A stretch of DNA of 64,000 bases. It comes from Notospermus geniculatus (lineage: Eukaryota; Nemertea; Pilidiophora; Heteronemertea; Lineidae). The notes below the pieces were generated by a model. That model made no database searches and was not told where the DNA came from. It saw only the letters and a program-made list of their open reading frames with translations. This document shows, piece after piece, positions 24,392 through 35,860 of this stretch (its first letter is position 1; every line of letters begins with the position of its first letter). The position numbers were made by a program, and so were the translations under genes. The DNA lies in contig NMRB01002490.1 of the NCBI GenBank assembly GCA_002633025.1, forward strand, positions 3,251 to 67,250, in the 5' to 3' direction.

Positions 24392-24497
24392 TACTATTCC
24401 ACCATAGTTAGGCCTAGGCCTAGCCCTAGGTCAACTACAATTGACCCGCAAAGGTATGAAAAGCGCCATGATGTTTCAGCCATGGTGTTTGGCGGTA

Positions 24498-24690
24498 CTG
24501 ACTCATGAACTGCTAAATCAGTGAACGAAAGCGAGGCAGTGACGTAGGCATAGCAGACGCTATAAAACAATCACCCACAATTACTAGGTGGCGTGATGTT
24601 TACATGTTGATGGAACTTTCTCTGTGAAAGTTGCCGAATATTTCATGGAAATCGGTGCATTTTTTACCGAGTTATCAATTGAAAGGTAAT
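24498..24690 (+). promoter_or_regulatory. Putative TATA promoter, AP-1 site and non-coding exon 1 of array copy 1
   Basis: TGACTCAT (AP-1 type) at about 24498, a TGACGTAG half-CRE and TATAAAA at 24561 are followed ~120 bp later by GAAAG|GTAATC, a plausible 5' splice site at about 24686. The same arrangement is repeated in copy 2, with TATAAAA at 27132. Copy 3 lacks this region. The acceptor would be the TTTCAG just before each coding exon. Confidence 0.55.
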
Positions 24691-25132
24691 CTTGTGTTTT
24701 TGTGCTTTTCTCACAAATAGGCTTTCTTCAAACCCAATGGATATTTTTCCGTGATCCGGTTTTGCATTTTTATGGCTATTTTACCGTGAATTCCATTGCA
24801 CATGCACAGAAAAAGCACAGTTATTTTACCGTGAATGAACTAGCCTCCTAGGCCTAATGTGTAGTGGAACCAGAGTCCACAAGGCACAATCATCGCATTG
24901 TGAGTCGATGACATTGTGAGTCGATGACAGTGCTCTTCTCCATGTTCAAGTTGTACCTGTGGTGATGCTGGCTCACTCAGTCACTTATTTTCTTGAAAAG
25001 TAACATAATGATCTATTACATGACAACATCATGGACAATGTCAATGAATTGCCAGTTTTACGTAGGCCTAATTTTCTGAGTACTCAGTACTGGTACTGTG
25101 TTAAATTATTGTCTAAATTACATTTCAGGGTG

Positions 25133-25807
25133 ATGTACCACATCCGAGAAGGAGAACCCCACGAAAAGTTATATGCTGGATTGATTTATGCTCAATACAA
25201 GGAATACTGCAAGGATAATGACATAAAGTTGCCAGCAACTTCAAATTGCTTTGGAAAGTTGGTGTCAAGAATGTATCCGAAAAGCAATAGGGACCACAAG
25301 GGATATTACACTGGTGTGTATTTCATTCCAAACAGTGTTGTTGATTCGTTTGGGTCTGCTACATTTCCGGATTATTGTGAACATAGCCTTGGCAAGGATG
25401 GTACCAGTATTCAGCTGAATGTTCCAACTCTGTACGCACGGGATGGAGAATGGGTGTCCATATCAGTGACATTGAAGGGGACCCGCCTCAGCTTAAATGT
25501 TTTAGGGAAGGAGGTGGATCTGAAGGAGTTTGGAATCAGCAGTCAATTCTTTTTAAACCAATCAAATCTTGATGGTTTTTTGCTTGGCCTACAATCATTA
25601 AAACTTTGTCAAGGATCAGAGTGGGATGAAGCTTCTGATGGAAAAATCATTCATCAATGGAGACAAGGCCCACCAAATTTGGCACCAACGAGTAGACGGA
25701 TTCATGGGAAAAACTGTCAAGTGGTCATGTTCTTCAATGCCAAAGGGGACAGATGCGCTTCTTGTAACTATCACCGGCAGTACTTAAAAAAATGTGAAGA
25801 ATATTGA
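25133..25807 (+). CDS. RFX-like winged-helix protein, array copy 1
   Basis: 224 residues from ATG at 25133, which follows a TTTCAG splice acceptor (25122-25127). An in-frame ATG at 25031 exists only because the putative intron end happens to be open in this copy. Residues ~8-60 (LIYAQYKEYCKDNDIKLPAT, then FGKLVSRMYPKS and GYYTGVYF) match the spacing of the RFX DNA-binding winged helix (Y..Y...C..N....P.....FGK..R...P...YY.G), but the basic wing with its RRLGTRG motif is absent. The middle (RDGEWVSISVTLKGTRLSLN) is unassigned. The C-terminus has a probable zinc cluster: Cys in GKNCQVV, then DRCASC and LKKC. Function unknown; it may be a transposon-derived gene, though no TIRs or transposase core are seen. 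Confidence 0.7.
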   Translation: MYHIREGEPHEKLYAGLIYAQYKEYCKDNDIKLPATSNCFGKLVSRMYPKSNRDHKGYYTGVYFIPNSVVDSFGSATFPDYCEHSLGKDGTSIQLNVPTLYARDGEWVSISVTLKGTRLSLNVLGKEVDLKEFGISSQFFLNQSNLDGFLLGLQSLKLCQGSEWDEASDGKIIHQWRQGPPNLAPTSRRIHGKNCQVVMFFNAKGDRCASCNYHRQYLKKCEEY

Positions 25808-25854
25808 TGGTGAAAATGCAGTGTTGGCAGTCGTGACTCAATAAATGATTTAAG

Positions 25855-26060
25855 TTCATGAATAGAGACAAGGCCCACCAAATTCAGCACCAACCAGTCA
25901 GACAGTTTCATGGGAAAAACTGTCAAGTGATCATGTTCTAAAGGGGACGGATGCATTCGCTATAGGTATTACCTGACGGACTTAAAGTTAACGATCAACA
26001 AATAAAATGTGAAGAATATTGATGGTGAAAATGCATGTGTTGGCAGAGTGACTCAATAAA
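25855..26060 (+). pseudogene. 3' fragment of the RFX-like gene
   Basis: Sequence directly after copy 1 repeats the last ~170 bp of the ORF plus its 3' flank (AGACAAGGCCCACCAAATTC, then a C-terminal stretch with deletions and stops). It is a decayed partial duplicate. The trailing GTGAAGAATATTGATGG and AATAAATGAT words match the true 3' ends. Confidence 0.85.
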
Positions 26061-27715
26061 TGATAAAGTTTACACCATGTTTACAGGAGTCAGATTCCTA
26101 GGGCAGAATATTTGAATACCATATCAGCCCAGGTCAGCATGACAAGCATGGCTGTGAGAATCGTTACCTACGGCTGTTCAAACTGCGTACAAAAAGTTGG
26201 AATACCATGCCGAAGTATGAAATTAACACAGGTTGAGGATCGACAATTTCTTCATCCATTAAGTTTTTCTGGTTTTATGCAGGCAAGTATTTATGTAGTT
26301 ATGACGATGTCGAAATTTCTGAAATGATTTCTCTTCACTCGTTTGCATTTATGCAGAAATAAATGATACTAATGGAAAGCTCAGTGTCTTGGCTAAATAC
26401 TGACATGTGGTTTATGTGGTTGAATTTGAACGGTCTCTTCGATAAACACACTTTTGTGCGAGGTCACGTGTCCGATTTCTCGAATGAGGTTCGGCGAGGG
26501 CCTCAATCGCCTGTTATTTTCCCCCGCACAAAATAAATAGAGCGGAGAAAAGCACCTTTGCGGGTCGACTGACCAGGCCTCCTAGGCCTAACGTTTAGTG
26601 GAACCAGAGTCCACAAGGCACAATCATCACATGAGTTGATGACAATGATCTTCTCCATGTTCAAGTTGTGCCTGTGGTGATTCTGGCTCACTTAGTCATT
26701 GACACAAACAAAAGAACATCTTCCACACAGACATGACGGATACACATCATGTTCATCTCCTTGGTTGGTCTTTGTTGTCATCGCTGTGATCTGCTTTCCT
26801 GACATGCCTGTTTACTGGCCCTTTTCTTCCCCACTTCCTTCTCTGCCGTCCGTCTCACTTGGGAATTACCCCCGGGGGGGTCACTCCCTGGCTCAACATT
26901 ACCCCATGTGCGTTCCTAAAAAAGCGGGAATAGGGGGTGATTTTGCCGATTTTCGGCGGACCTACTATTCCACTATAGTTAGGCCTAGGCCTAGCCCTAG
27001 GTCAACTACAATTGACCCGCAAAGGTATGAAAAGCGCCATGATGTTTCAGCCATGGTGTTTGGCGGTACTGACTCATGAACTGCTAAATCAGTGAACGAA
27101 AGCGAGGCAGTGACGTAGGCATAGCAGACGCTATAAAACAATCACCCACGATTACTAGGTGGCGTGATGTTTAGGCCTACATGTTGATGGAACTTTCTCT
27201 GTGAAAGTTGCCGAATATTTCATGGAAATCGGTGCATTTTTTACCGAGTTATCAATTGAAAGGTAATCTTGTGTTTTTGTGCTTTTCTCACAAATAGGCG
27301 TTCTTCAAACCCAATGGATATTTTTTCGTGATCCGGTTTTGCATTTTTATGGCTATTTTACCGTGAATTCCATTGCACATGCACAGAAAAAGCACAGTTA
27401 TTTTACCGTGAATGAGCTAGCCTCCTAGGCCTAATGTTTAGTGGAACCAGAGTCCACAAGGCACAATCATTGCATTGTGAGTCGATGACATTGTGAGTCG
27501 ATGACAGTGCTCTTCTCCATGTTCAAGTTGTACCTGTGGTGATGCTGGCTCACTCAGTCACTTATTTTCTTGAAAAGTAACATAATAATCTATTATATGA
27601 CAACATGGATAATGTCAATGAATTGCCAGTTTTACGTCAGGCCTAATTTTCTGAGTACTCAGTACTGGTACTGTGTTAAATTATTGTCTAAATTACATTT
27701 CATGATTTCAGGGTG

Positions 27716-28390
27716 ATGTACCACATCCGAGAAGGAGAACCCCACGAAAAGTTATATGCTGGATTGATTTACGCTCAATACAAGGAATACTGCAAGGATA
27801 ATGACATAAAGTTGCCAGCAACTTCAAATTGCTTTGGAAAGTTGGTGTCAAGAATGTATCCGAAAAGCAATAGGGACCACAAGGGATATTACACTGGTGT
27901 GTATTTCATTCCAAACAGTGTTGTTGATTCGTTTGGATCTGCTACATTTCCGGATTATTGTGAACATAGCCTTGGCAAGGATGGTACCAGTATTGAGCTG
28001 AATGTTCCAACTCTGTACGCACGGGATGGAGAATGGGTGTCCATATCAGTGACATTGAAGGGGACCCGCCTCAGCTTAAATGTTTTAGGGAAGGAGGTGG
28101 ATCTGAAGGAGTTTGGAATCAGCAGTCAGTTCTTTTTGAACCAATCAAATCTTGATGGTTTTTTGCTTGGCCTACAATCATTAAAACTTTGTCAAGGATC
28201 AGAGTGGGATGAAACTTCTGATGGAAAAATCATTCATCAATGGAGACAAGGCCCACCAAGTTCGGCACCAACGAGTAGACGGATTCATGGGAAAAACTGT
28301 CAAGTGGTCATGTACTTCAATGCCAAAGGGGACAGATGCGCTCCTTGTAACTATCACCGGCAGTACTTAAAAAAATGTGAAGAATATTGA
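27716..28390 (+). CDS. RFX-like winged-helix protein, array copy 2
   Basis: 224 residues from ATG at 27716, nearly identical to copy 1; visible changes include Q to E in TSIELNV, A to T in DETSDG, and S to P in DRCAPC. The putative upstream intron end carries an extra ATGATT before the acceptor and a frame change, so only the spliced start is available. This supports the choice of start in all copies. All four C-terminal cysteines are kept. The TATA-containing upstream region is intact at 27132, making this and copy 1 the two potentially expressed copies. Confidence 0.7.
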   Translation: MYHIREGEPHEKLYAGLIYAQYKEYCKDNDIKLPATSNCFGKLVSRMYPKSNRDHKGYYTGVYFIPNSVVDSFGSATFPDYCEHSLGKDGTSIELNVPTLYARDGEWVSISVTLKGTRLSLNVLGKEVDLKEFGISSQFFLNQSNLDGFLLGLQSLKLCQGSEWDETSDGKIIHQWRQGPPSSAPTSRRIHGKNCQVVMYFNAKGDRCAPCNYHRQYLKKCEEY

Positions 28391-29467
28391 TGGTGAAAAT
28401 GCATGTGTTGGCAGAGTGACTCAATAAATGATAAAGTTTACACCATGTTTACAGGAGTCAGATTCCTAGGGCAGAATATTTGAATACCATATCAGCCCAG
28501 GTCAGCATGACAAGCATGGCTGTGAGAATTGTTACCTACTGCTGTTCAAACTGCGTACAAAAAGTTGGAATACCATGCTGAAGTATGAAATTAACACAGG
28601 TGGAGGATCAACAATTTCTTCATCCATTTAAGTTTTTCTGGTTTTATGCAGGCAAGTATTTATGTAGTTATGACGATGTCAAAATTTCTGAAATGATTCC
28701 TCTTCACTTGTTTGCATTATGCAAAAATAAATGATACTAATGGAAAGCTCAGTGTCTTAGTTAAATACTGACATGTGGTTTATGTGGTTGAATTTGAACG
28801 GTCTCCTCAGTAAACACACTTTTGTGCGAGGTGTCCGATTTCTCGAATGAGGTTCGGCGAGGGCCTCAATCGCCTGTTATCATGGTTATTTTCCCCCGCA
28901 CAAAATAAATCGAGCGGAGAAAAGCACCTTTGCGGGTCGACTGACCAGGCCTCCTAGGCCTAACGTTTAGTGGAACCAGAGTCCACAAGGCACAATCATC
29001 ACATGAGTTGATGACAATGATCTTCTCCATGTTCAAGTTGTGCCTGTGGTGATTCTGGCTCACTCAGTCATTGACACAAACAAAAGAACATCTTCCACAC
29101 AGACATGACGGATACACATCATGTTCATCTCCTTGGTTGGTCTTTGTTGTCATCGCTGTGATCTGCTTTCCTGACATGCCTGTTTACTGGCCCTTTTCTT
29201 CCCCACTTCCTTCTCTGCCGTCCGTCTCACTTGGGAATTACCGAGCCCAACGGCCTCGCTAAAAGCAGTCCATCCCAGCTGAAGCAGTGATTGACACCTC
29301 CTTCTTCATCTTCCCTCTAAGATTTTCTTGAAAACTAACATGATAATCAATTCAGTGACAACATCATGGACAGTGTCAATGAATTGCCTATTTTACCTAG
29401 GCCTAATTTTCTCAGTACTCAGTACTGGTACTGTGTTAAATTATTGTCTAAATAACATTTCAGGGTG

Positions 29468-30136
29468 ATGTACCACATCCGAGAAGGAGAACCCCACGAA
29501 AAGTTAGATGCTGGATTGATTTACGCTCAGTACAAAGAATACTGCAAGGATAATGACATAAAGTTGCCAGCAACTTTAACTTGCTTTGGAAAGTTGGTGT
29601 CAAGAATGTATCCGAAAAGCAATAGGGACCACCAGGGACATTACACTGGTGTGTATTTCATTCCGAACAGTGTTGTTAACTCGTTTGGATCTGCTAAATT
29701 TCCAGATTATTGTGAACGTAGCCTTAGCAAGGATGGTACCAGTATTGAGCTGAATGTTCCAACTCTGTACGCACGGGATGGAGAATGGGTGTCCATATCA
29801 GTGACATTGAAGGGGACCCGCCTCAGCTTAAATGTTTTAGGGAAGGAGGTGGATCTGAAGGAGTTTGGAATCAGCAGTCAATTCTTTTTGAACCAATCAA
29901 ATCTTGATGGTTTTTTGCTTGGCCTACAATCATTAAAACTTTGTCAAGGATCAGAGTGGGATGAAGCTTCTGATGGAAAAATCATTCATCAATGGAGACA
30001 AGGCCCACCAAATTCAGCACCAACGAGTAGACGGATTCATGGGAAAAACTGTCAAGTGGTCATGTACTTCAATGCCAAAGGGGACAGATGCGCTTCCTGT
30101 AAACAACACCTGGCTGGTGTACTTAAAAAAATGTGA
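29468..30136 (+). pseudogene. RFX-like winged-helix gene, array copy 3, truncated upstream and altered at the C-terminus
   Basis: ORF of 222 residues from ATG at 29468. The winged helix is present with substitutions (Y to D in EKLDAGL, K to Q in DHQGHY). Near the end a small indel after DRCASC shifts the frame, so the last residues differ and the final cysteine is lost; the original end continues in another frame to about 30146. The promoter and non-coding exon seen in copies 1 and 2 are missing. It is more diverged than copies 1 and 2 are from each other and is probably non-functional. Confidence 0.65.
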
Positions 30137-30954
30137 AGAATATTGATGGTGAAAATGCAGTGTTGGCAGTCGTTCTCAATAAATGATTTAAGTTACCGTA
30201 ATACACCATATCTACATGTATTTTATTTATTTCTTTTGCTTAGAAACTGGACAGGAGCAGTGTCGAACCAGCGGTCCTTTCATAAGGCGGATGTAGCCTA
30301 TCACTGAACACGAGTATTTGTCTATCTCAGTAATTAGCGGTTCCCTTTCATTAAGACGTATCACTGAACACATTCATTTTAAAGGAGCACGGTATTGGAT
30401 CTCAAATGCGTTATTTAACTGCCGACGTAGAGGGAGCCACCTAGTGTCAGTAAGACGAACTACAAAAATGCATCACAAAATGTACGTAGTAAATTGGGTC
30501 AATTGGCCGACAACGTAATTTGTCCCTGGGTTGGAGAGTGGTGCCAGCTGTCGAGAAAAAGTGGCAATAGCCTACTGTGGTCCTTTTAAGGCGTACCGGT
30601 ATCTCTGAACACATGTGTTGACTATCTCATAGCGGTTGTTCACTTTCATATCGCTGATCACAAGCATGTATCTCAGCATTAGCGGTCTCCTCTTCTTTTT
30701 TGATCATCTGGGAGGTGCCAGACCGGTGTAGAGGGGCCACCATGTATTAGCAGGGGGTGGGGTGGGGCTGGACCAAGGGCAGTTGCTGCGATAGAAGGGG
30801 GCAAGGGCAAAGGCTATGACCACTGTCAAAGGTCAAGGCAATAAATCACAACAAAATATGACACAACTGGCTCTTTATTACATCTTTAATGTATACAAAT
30901 AATTTATCATAATTTCATTTTATGTACATTTGTCTTCTGGCAACCGATAATCAA

Positions 30955-31235
30955 CCTGACAACTGGTGACCATGGCAATGCCAACTGGTGACCATGGCAA
31001 TGCCAACTGGTGACCATGGCAATGCCAACTGGTGACCATGGCAATGCCAACTGGTGACCATGGCAATGCCAACTGGTGACCATGGCAATGCACACTGGTG
31101 ACCATGGCAATGCCAACTTTATGACCATGGCAATGCCAACCGGTGACCATGGCAATGATAAATAGTTACCATGGCAATGGCAACCGGTGACCACATTGCC
31201 ATGAGCATGACAATGGCAAGTGGTGACCAAGTGAT
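30955..31235. repeat. 22-bp minisatellite with X-box-like core, array A
   Basis: Ten CCATGG-centred units, core GTGACCATGGCAAT followed by GCCAACTG. Degenerate units at the right end include GTTACCATGGCAAT and GGCAACCGGTGACC. The core resembles the RFX X-box (consensus GTTNCCATGGNAAC). Minus-strand ORFs with repeated HCHGHQLALPWSPV are a by-product of a 22-bp period read in three frames. Confidence 0.9.
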
Positions 31236-31987
31236 GACACCCCGAAGTGGAGAAAAACTGGTTTATCTCCACAAGAAATCAGTGAAATGTTTTCCCAAGA
31301 TTAAAACAAAACCTCTTACTCCATATAATTTGCTGCCAAACCTTCAAAAAACTAAATCCTATATTGGTACAGTGAGAAAACCAGCTTAAATGGCACACTA
31401 GGACCCCCCTCCCCCCCCCNTAATTTACTTTAAAGAGGATAACTTACACCTTCCCATTTTTCACCAATAGAAATTAAACGAGTGACAGTAAAGAAATTGC
31501 ATAATACATACTATATTACTGCAAATATTTACCGCCTACATTTTGCAAACTATGGTAAATCCAACATGCAAATCAAGTTTTTCTCATAAAATTTTCTCAC
31601 CAATAAAAATTAACTGACCATAAAAAATGCATAATACTGTACTCCCCAAATTTTTCATAACTTAAATTTGAAAGCATGCTTTCAGATAAAATTTTGCTCA
31701 TATGATATTTCAGTGGATGATACCAATTTTGTAAGTCGGAGGAAAATTTGGGGGTGTACAGTATTTGGTAGAGTTCCAACATAAACAAGCTTCAGTCATC
31801 AATTAAGGTCGACAATAAACGAAAGGAAATAAAATCTTTTAAAAACTCAACGCAATAGTTAATAATGGAAGACAGTTCCACTATTTCAAACTTGTCCAGG
31901 GGTCAGATCTTCCCTTTCACTAGTGACAGGTCCACGCATGAAATCATTGACGTCATCATTGATTTTAAATTCAGAGTGTATGAATGT

Positions 31988-32144
31988 AGATGAGTTTTGC
32001 CAGCAGCCATCTTGCCAAAATCAGGTTGTTGTCATGGAGATTTCCCCCACTGAGGGAAGGGAGAACCAATCATCTGTCACTCTGGAAGAAAATTTCCATG
32101 GTGATGACCTGATTTTGGCAAGATGGCTGCTCACGAAACTCATC
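31988..32144. mobile_element. Hairpin MITE in unit A (shared with B at 39408-39565)
   Basis: Arms AGATGAGTTTTGCCAGCAGCC / GGCTGCTCACGAAACTCATCT and the adjacent CATCTTGCCAAAATCAGG pair over ~57 bp. Present in both duplication units at the same place, so it is older than the duplication. Confidence 0.82.
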
Positions 32145-33390
32145 TAATTAAATGCACCCCTCTGACAGAAATGTCCCCTGAAAACAAGGTTTCATCTGTG
32201 GAATAACTTCCCTGATAGCAAATTACCAACAATGAGGCGAGAAGGCCACTCTGACCACATCAATAAGTACAAAACTGAAGAGGTAGAGGAGATTGATTAG
32301 GCCTAGGTCTGCCCTCCAATGGGCAGACACTTGTGATCAGTGGGGCGTGGTCGACTGAACTAAGAACTACTCTATGCTCCAGTGTCAAGTCAGTTCCACT
32401 TTAAGCGGAGATTTTGAACTTGTTTAACCGTGTGTCATTTGCCAGTTGCGACCACCAACCACATTACAATGTCCATCACCCCTAAAACTGACTACCAACT
32501 CCATGCCAAAGAATTCGTTAAGTCAGCAGCAGTCTGTCAAATTGATAAGACGCAGTGGGTTATGTGGTTTTCAATTCATCGCAAATGACTGATTTTACTT
32601 GGGAGTGCAGGATCGAGCTATCACTTCAATCGACATGGTCCCACTGATCACAAGTACCGGGGTAGACCGTTTGAAGACATAGTCGTGTAGGTACATGTAC
32701 TTGGCAAGTCCAATAAATGGTTCAGGTGATCACTATGATAAATTACCATATTATGGTAGGCCTACGCAAAGACAGGAGTTGGTTCTCAAACCCGACAATC
32801 CATGTCATAACCTCCCTGTGTAATCCACTCTGGAGTGGTAGTAAGAATGTTGGTTTTTGGAACCTTCATGGGAAGCTGGCCCACATCCATCCTCCCATAG
32901 CAGGGTTTTGTCTCGCTTTACCTTCATACTCTTGCACACCCTGAGAAACTCGATTTGCGGTCCCTAGCGCCCCCTACAACACAAATGCAAAGGGAGGACC
33001 TTGATATTTCAGGATGACACCTGCACACAGTGCGAGTAGATGAAGAGGAGCAGGGTAAAAACCCCTGCTGTTGGAGGATGAACCTGCATTACCAGTAGAT
33101 AACATGACTGCCCCAACCACCATAAGTGTAGACCAAACCACACCAGAATGAGCTACACACAGGAAACTGACCTTTAGCATAAAATATTCCACAGCAAATG
33201 GGTTAAATTGCAGTGATATCTCACAAAATATTATTATACCACCCACCAGGGGTGGATTCCTCCAAAACACACCTCTAAAAATATTACTATATTCACTTAA
33301 CTGCTGTATGTGAGAGTTTCTTGCGAAAGTTGGTTCTCTATGGGCAAGTTGACCCTAGAAAACTATTGGCAGTTGTTCGAGACGTTGGTC

Positions 33391-33550
33391 TAAAGCCGGC
33401 CATACACGGCGCAATATTATTGCACAATATGGGGCCCAAATGGGTGGTCGTGTGCTTCTAGCATGATAGTTAGAAGAAAGAATGACAATAATATTGCCCA
33501 TTGTGATCCTCATATTGTGCAATAATATTGATCGTGTATGGGCAGCTTAA
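33391..33550. mobile_element. Tourist-like MITE inserted only in unit A
   Basis: The element 33394-33547 (154 bp) has ends AGCCGGCCATACACGG and CGTGTATGGGCAGCT (imperfect TIRs) and an AATATTATTGCACAATAT-type interior. It is flanked by TAA on both sides (33391-33393 and 33548-33550). Unit B has the uninterrupted site GGTCTAAGTCTAA near 40849, giving a true empty site. A 3-bp TAA duplication is typical of PIF/Harbinger-type MITEs. Confidence 0.9.
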
Positions 33551-33693
33551 GTCTAATGAAAGGTAAACCGTAAGGAAACCAACAATAGTGAATTACCCAT
33601 TGAGAGCCAACTCGCACGAGGAAACTCTCACATCAGCAGCATCTTTATAACAACATCAGAGACCTTATGAACTTGGGGGGCAGGGAAATCAGA

Positions 33694-33798
33694 GGCCTGT
33701 TTTATAAAGTGACTTTAAGCTGATGGTACCTTTAACCATGGAAAATGCATTGAGTTAATGGTACAATTAGCTTAAAGTCACTTTATGAAACAAGCCCC
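33694..33798. mobile_element. Hairpin MITE of the GGSCTGTTTYATAAAGTGAC family
   Basis: Arms GGCCTGTTTTATAAAGTGAC and GTCACTTTATGAAACAAGCC enclose AAAATGCATTGAGTTAATGG. The same element is at 41006-41112 in unit B. A further independent copy exists only in unit B at 41571-41680. Confidence 0.85.
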
Positions 33799-34719
33799 TG
33801 GAATTGGGGAGAGCGGCCAGGACTTGCCTTTCGAGAATTAGAATCAATTTGAAAGGTCTTTTACAGTTTCTGACCCTGCACCTCATGTTTCAAACTACGG
33901 TAGTGAGTTGAGGGCCAAGTCAGAAGTGCCAAATAGAGCATTATTTGCTCTAGCTAGGGGCAGTGGGAAGACATTCGTTTGAAGTAATGGCTATATCTTG
34001 TACTACAAACTATACTGTAGTGCATGGTATAGCAATTACTTCAAACGACCACACCCATAGTGGTGCATATGGGTACAAAGTTTGGCCCCTCCAACTAGCC
34101 AGTCATTGTAAGAACCTTGGAGGAATTATACTGACGAATTCCTCCAAGTAAGAACTTAGGGCATGATTTTGGCAACTGCATTGATAAATCAATGATTATA
34201 CTGGCAACAAACTGGCAATTTTTAAAAGACTGAATTATTCTGACCAGGTATTCAGCTTCTGCATTTAAGTTATCACGGTTCAATGAACTGGAATTATTTC
34301 AATGAAACTGCTGCAATATACATGTACTCACTTTTCCACATTTAAGATGTCAGTCTGAGTGGGCCACTGCCAAGTGACAATGATCAGCAGGTCACATGGA
34401 TCTATCATAGGGTACGCCCATTCATGCATTGACCACCAAAGTGCCAAAGCCCCTATTGAAATGAGCACAAAACCAAGTCAGCCAAACAGTGAAGTCCCAC
34501 CTTCAAGGTAACTGACTGCACAGATGGTCACTTTGCCAACTCGTGTGAGCTGTCAATCACTGTGCCTCCAACCTGGCAGTGACCATCTTGTCCTGACCAG
34601 GGTTTCCAAACACGACGCCTTGATATGCCAAAATGGGCAATGGCCCACCCGGACTGACCTCTTCATGTGGAAATGTGAGTATGCACAATGCTATAGTAGG
34701 CCTACTTCTGAGACAGCAA

Positions 34720-34841
34720 TAGGGAGGTTTCGCAAGCGCCCAGTTAGGCCATACAATGACGTTTATCTATTGTGTGGGTATACCCAAACAATAGATAAAC
34801 GTCGTTGTAGGGCGTAACCGGGCGCTTGCGAAACCTCCCTA
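34720..34841. mobile_element. Near-perfect hairpin MITE, full length in unit A
   Basis: Element 34722-34839 (118 bp), flanked by TA (34720-34721 and 34840-34841). Arms GGGAGGTTTCGCAAGCGCCC... pair almost completely, leaving a tiny loop. Unit B has the same insertion reduced to 65 bp (42160-42224), with the central stem removed. Confidence 0.88.
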
Positions 34842-35211
34842 ATGAACCGGTGTATGAAATGATGAAGAGAGAAGACACGATATGCCACCTTGTGGCCCTA
34901 AAATGAACTAAACAAAGACAACCAAATCACGAGCACAATAGCAATGCAAATTTTCACATGCACACCTTCATATGTATAATAATTATAATTCACTCAATCA
35001 TGAAATACATAATATGTACAAATGACTAACCCGCAAACCGGGATGAGCATATTGCATTTTCAGAAATCTGCAACTAATTCTTAAAACTTCCGGGTAGAGA
35101 GGTTGTGTATAGCCACAGTGAAGTATCAGCCAACCCAAGTTAATCCTTGCACTGCAATGGCAGTTTCATTGAAGTTATACACATACCAAATGCTCAGATC
35201 GACCAAAAACA

Positions 35212-35333
35212 TGTCACATCGTCCTGTGGACATCAGGGGTTTTTAGCACTCGCTCCATTTGTCACCACACATGTGTGGTGACGAAGGGAGCGAGCACTAA
35301 GAACCCCCTGATGTTCTCAGGATGTGTCACATA
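35212..35333. mobile_element. Hairpin element, unit A (B: about 42607-42722)
   Basis: Arms from ATGTCACATCGTCCTG and CATCAGGGG to CCCCTGATG and CAGGATGTGTCACAT, with inner arms AGCACTCGCTCC and GGAGCGAGCACT. The B copy has decayed in the middle. Confidence 0.75.
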
Positions 35334-35353
35334 TGTATTCATGAGAGACTTAA

Positions 35354-35703
35354 AGCTAGGAATCCACTGCTGTTTTTCTGCGTTGCGACTTGCTTTGCAA
35401 CCTGCTACCTGCGATTGAATACTGATACTTCGCCATTGGTGGAAATCACGTCTAGCGAGTCCACTATGGCGATCGAGTGCCCAGTTGCAACGCAACCCAG
35501 TTGCAAAGCAAGTCGCAACGGAAAATTGGCTTGAAAATCAATGGTGGATTCCTAGCTCTACTGCCATTTGGGCCGATTGTTAGTGGTCCTAGAACATCAC
35601 AATAAGCCATGGGCTACACGTCGTTATGGATGACGTTGTGGTGTGCTCTTCTTTCCTGTGACATAAAATTCCATGACGTTCTAGGACCGCTAACGGTGGT
35701 GGC
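35354..35703. mobile_element. Two adjacent hairpin elements present only in unit A
   Basis: First element, about 35354-35559, has ends AGCTAGGAATCCAC and complement, with inner arms TTGCGACTTGCTTTGCAAC and complement. Second element, about 35575-35703, has ends GGCCGATTGTTAGTGGTCC and GGACCGCTAACGGTGGTGG-like. Unit B carries a different hairpin (42731-42929) between the same flanks. Confidence 0.75.
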
Positions 35704-35860
35704 TTGTAACGGCAGGAAAATCTCCCTTTTCATTGAATACCTACGTAACAAGTTTCAGGGACCAATCAAGCATTTTTACGCATTTTCATTTTCGACAAAT
35801 TGAGCTTGGAAGTGAAAGGGTTAACTAGTAATGCATAAAAACTCCACTCTAATAGACTCT

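Larger units (their letters stand above)
24392..30200 (+). repeat. Tandem array of an RFX-like winged-helix gene unit
   Basis: Unit 1 (24392-about 26870) and unit 2 (26963-about 29243), offset 2571 bp, match at high identity from upstream promoter sequence to well past the ORF. Unit 3 (from about 29318 to 30200) is 5'-truncated: it retains the end of the intron and the ORF only. Between units 1 and 2 a non-repeated ~90 bp with CCCCGGGGGGG intervenes. A ~120-bp intron-derived segment (words GTGGAACCAGAGTCCACAAG) occurs four times (24842, 26577, 27418, 28948), evidence for several rounds of unequal exchange. Confidence 0.9.

Noticed and set aside
25031-25132. Extra N-terminal start MDNVNELPVL for array copy 1
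   Set aside because: Copy 2 has a frame change and copy 3 a stop in this stretch, and a conserved TTTCAG acceptor precedes the common ATG, so it is more likely intron.
30955-31235. CRISPR-like regular repeats
   Set aside because: The units are contiguous 22-bp tandem repeats without spacers, in eukaryotic DNA.
30907-31272. Minus-strand ORFs with repeated HCHGHQLALPWSPVGIAM
   Set aside because: They are the 22-bp minisatellite read in frame; frames are not preserved between arrays A and B and there is no splice or start context.
32974-33270. 98-codon hydrophobic minus-strand ORF in unit A
   Set aside because: The matching region of unit B (40403-40770) is broken into different frames, so the reading frame is not maintained.
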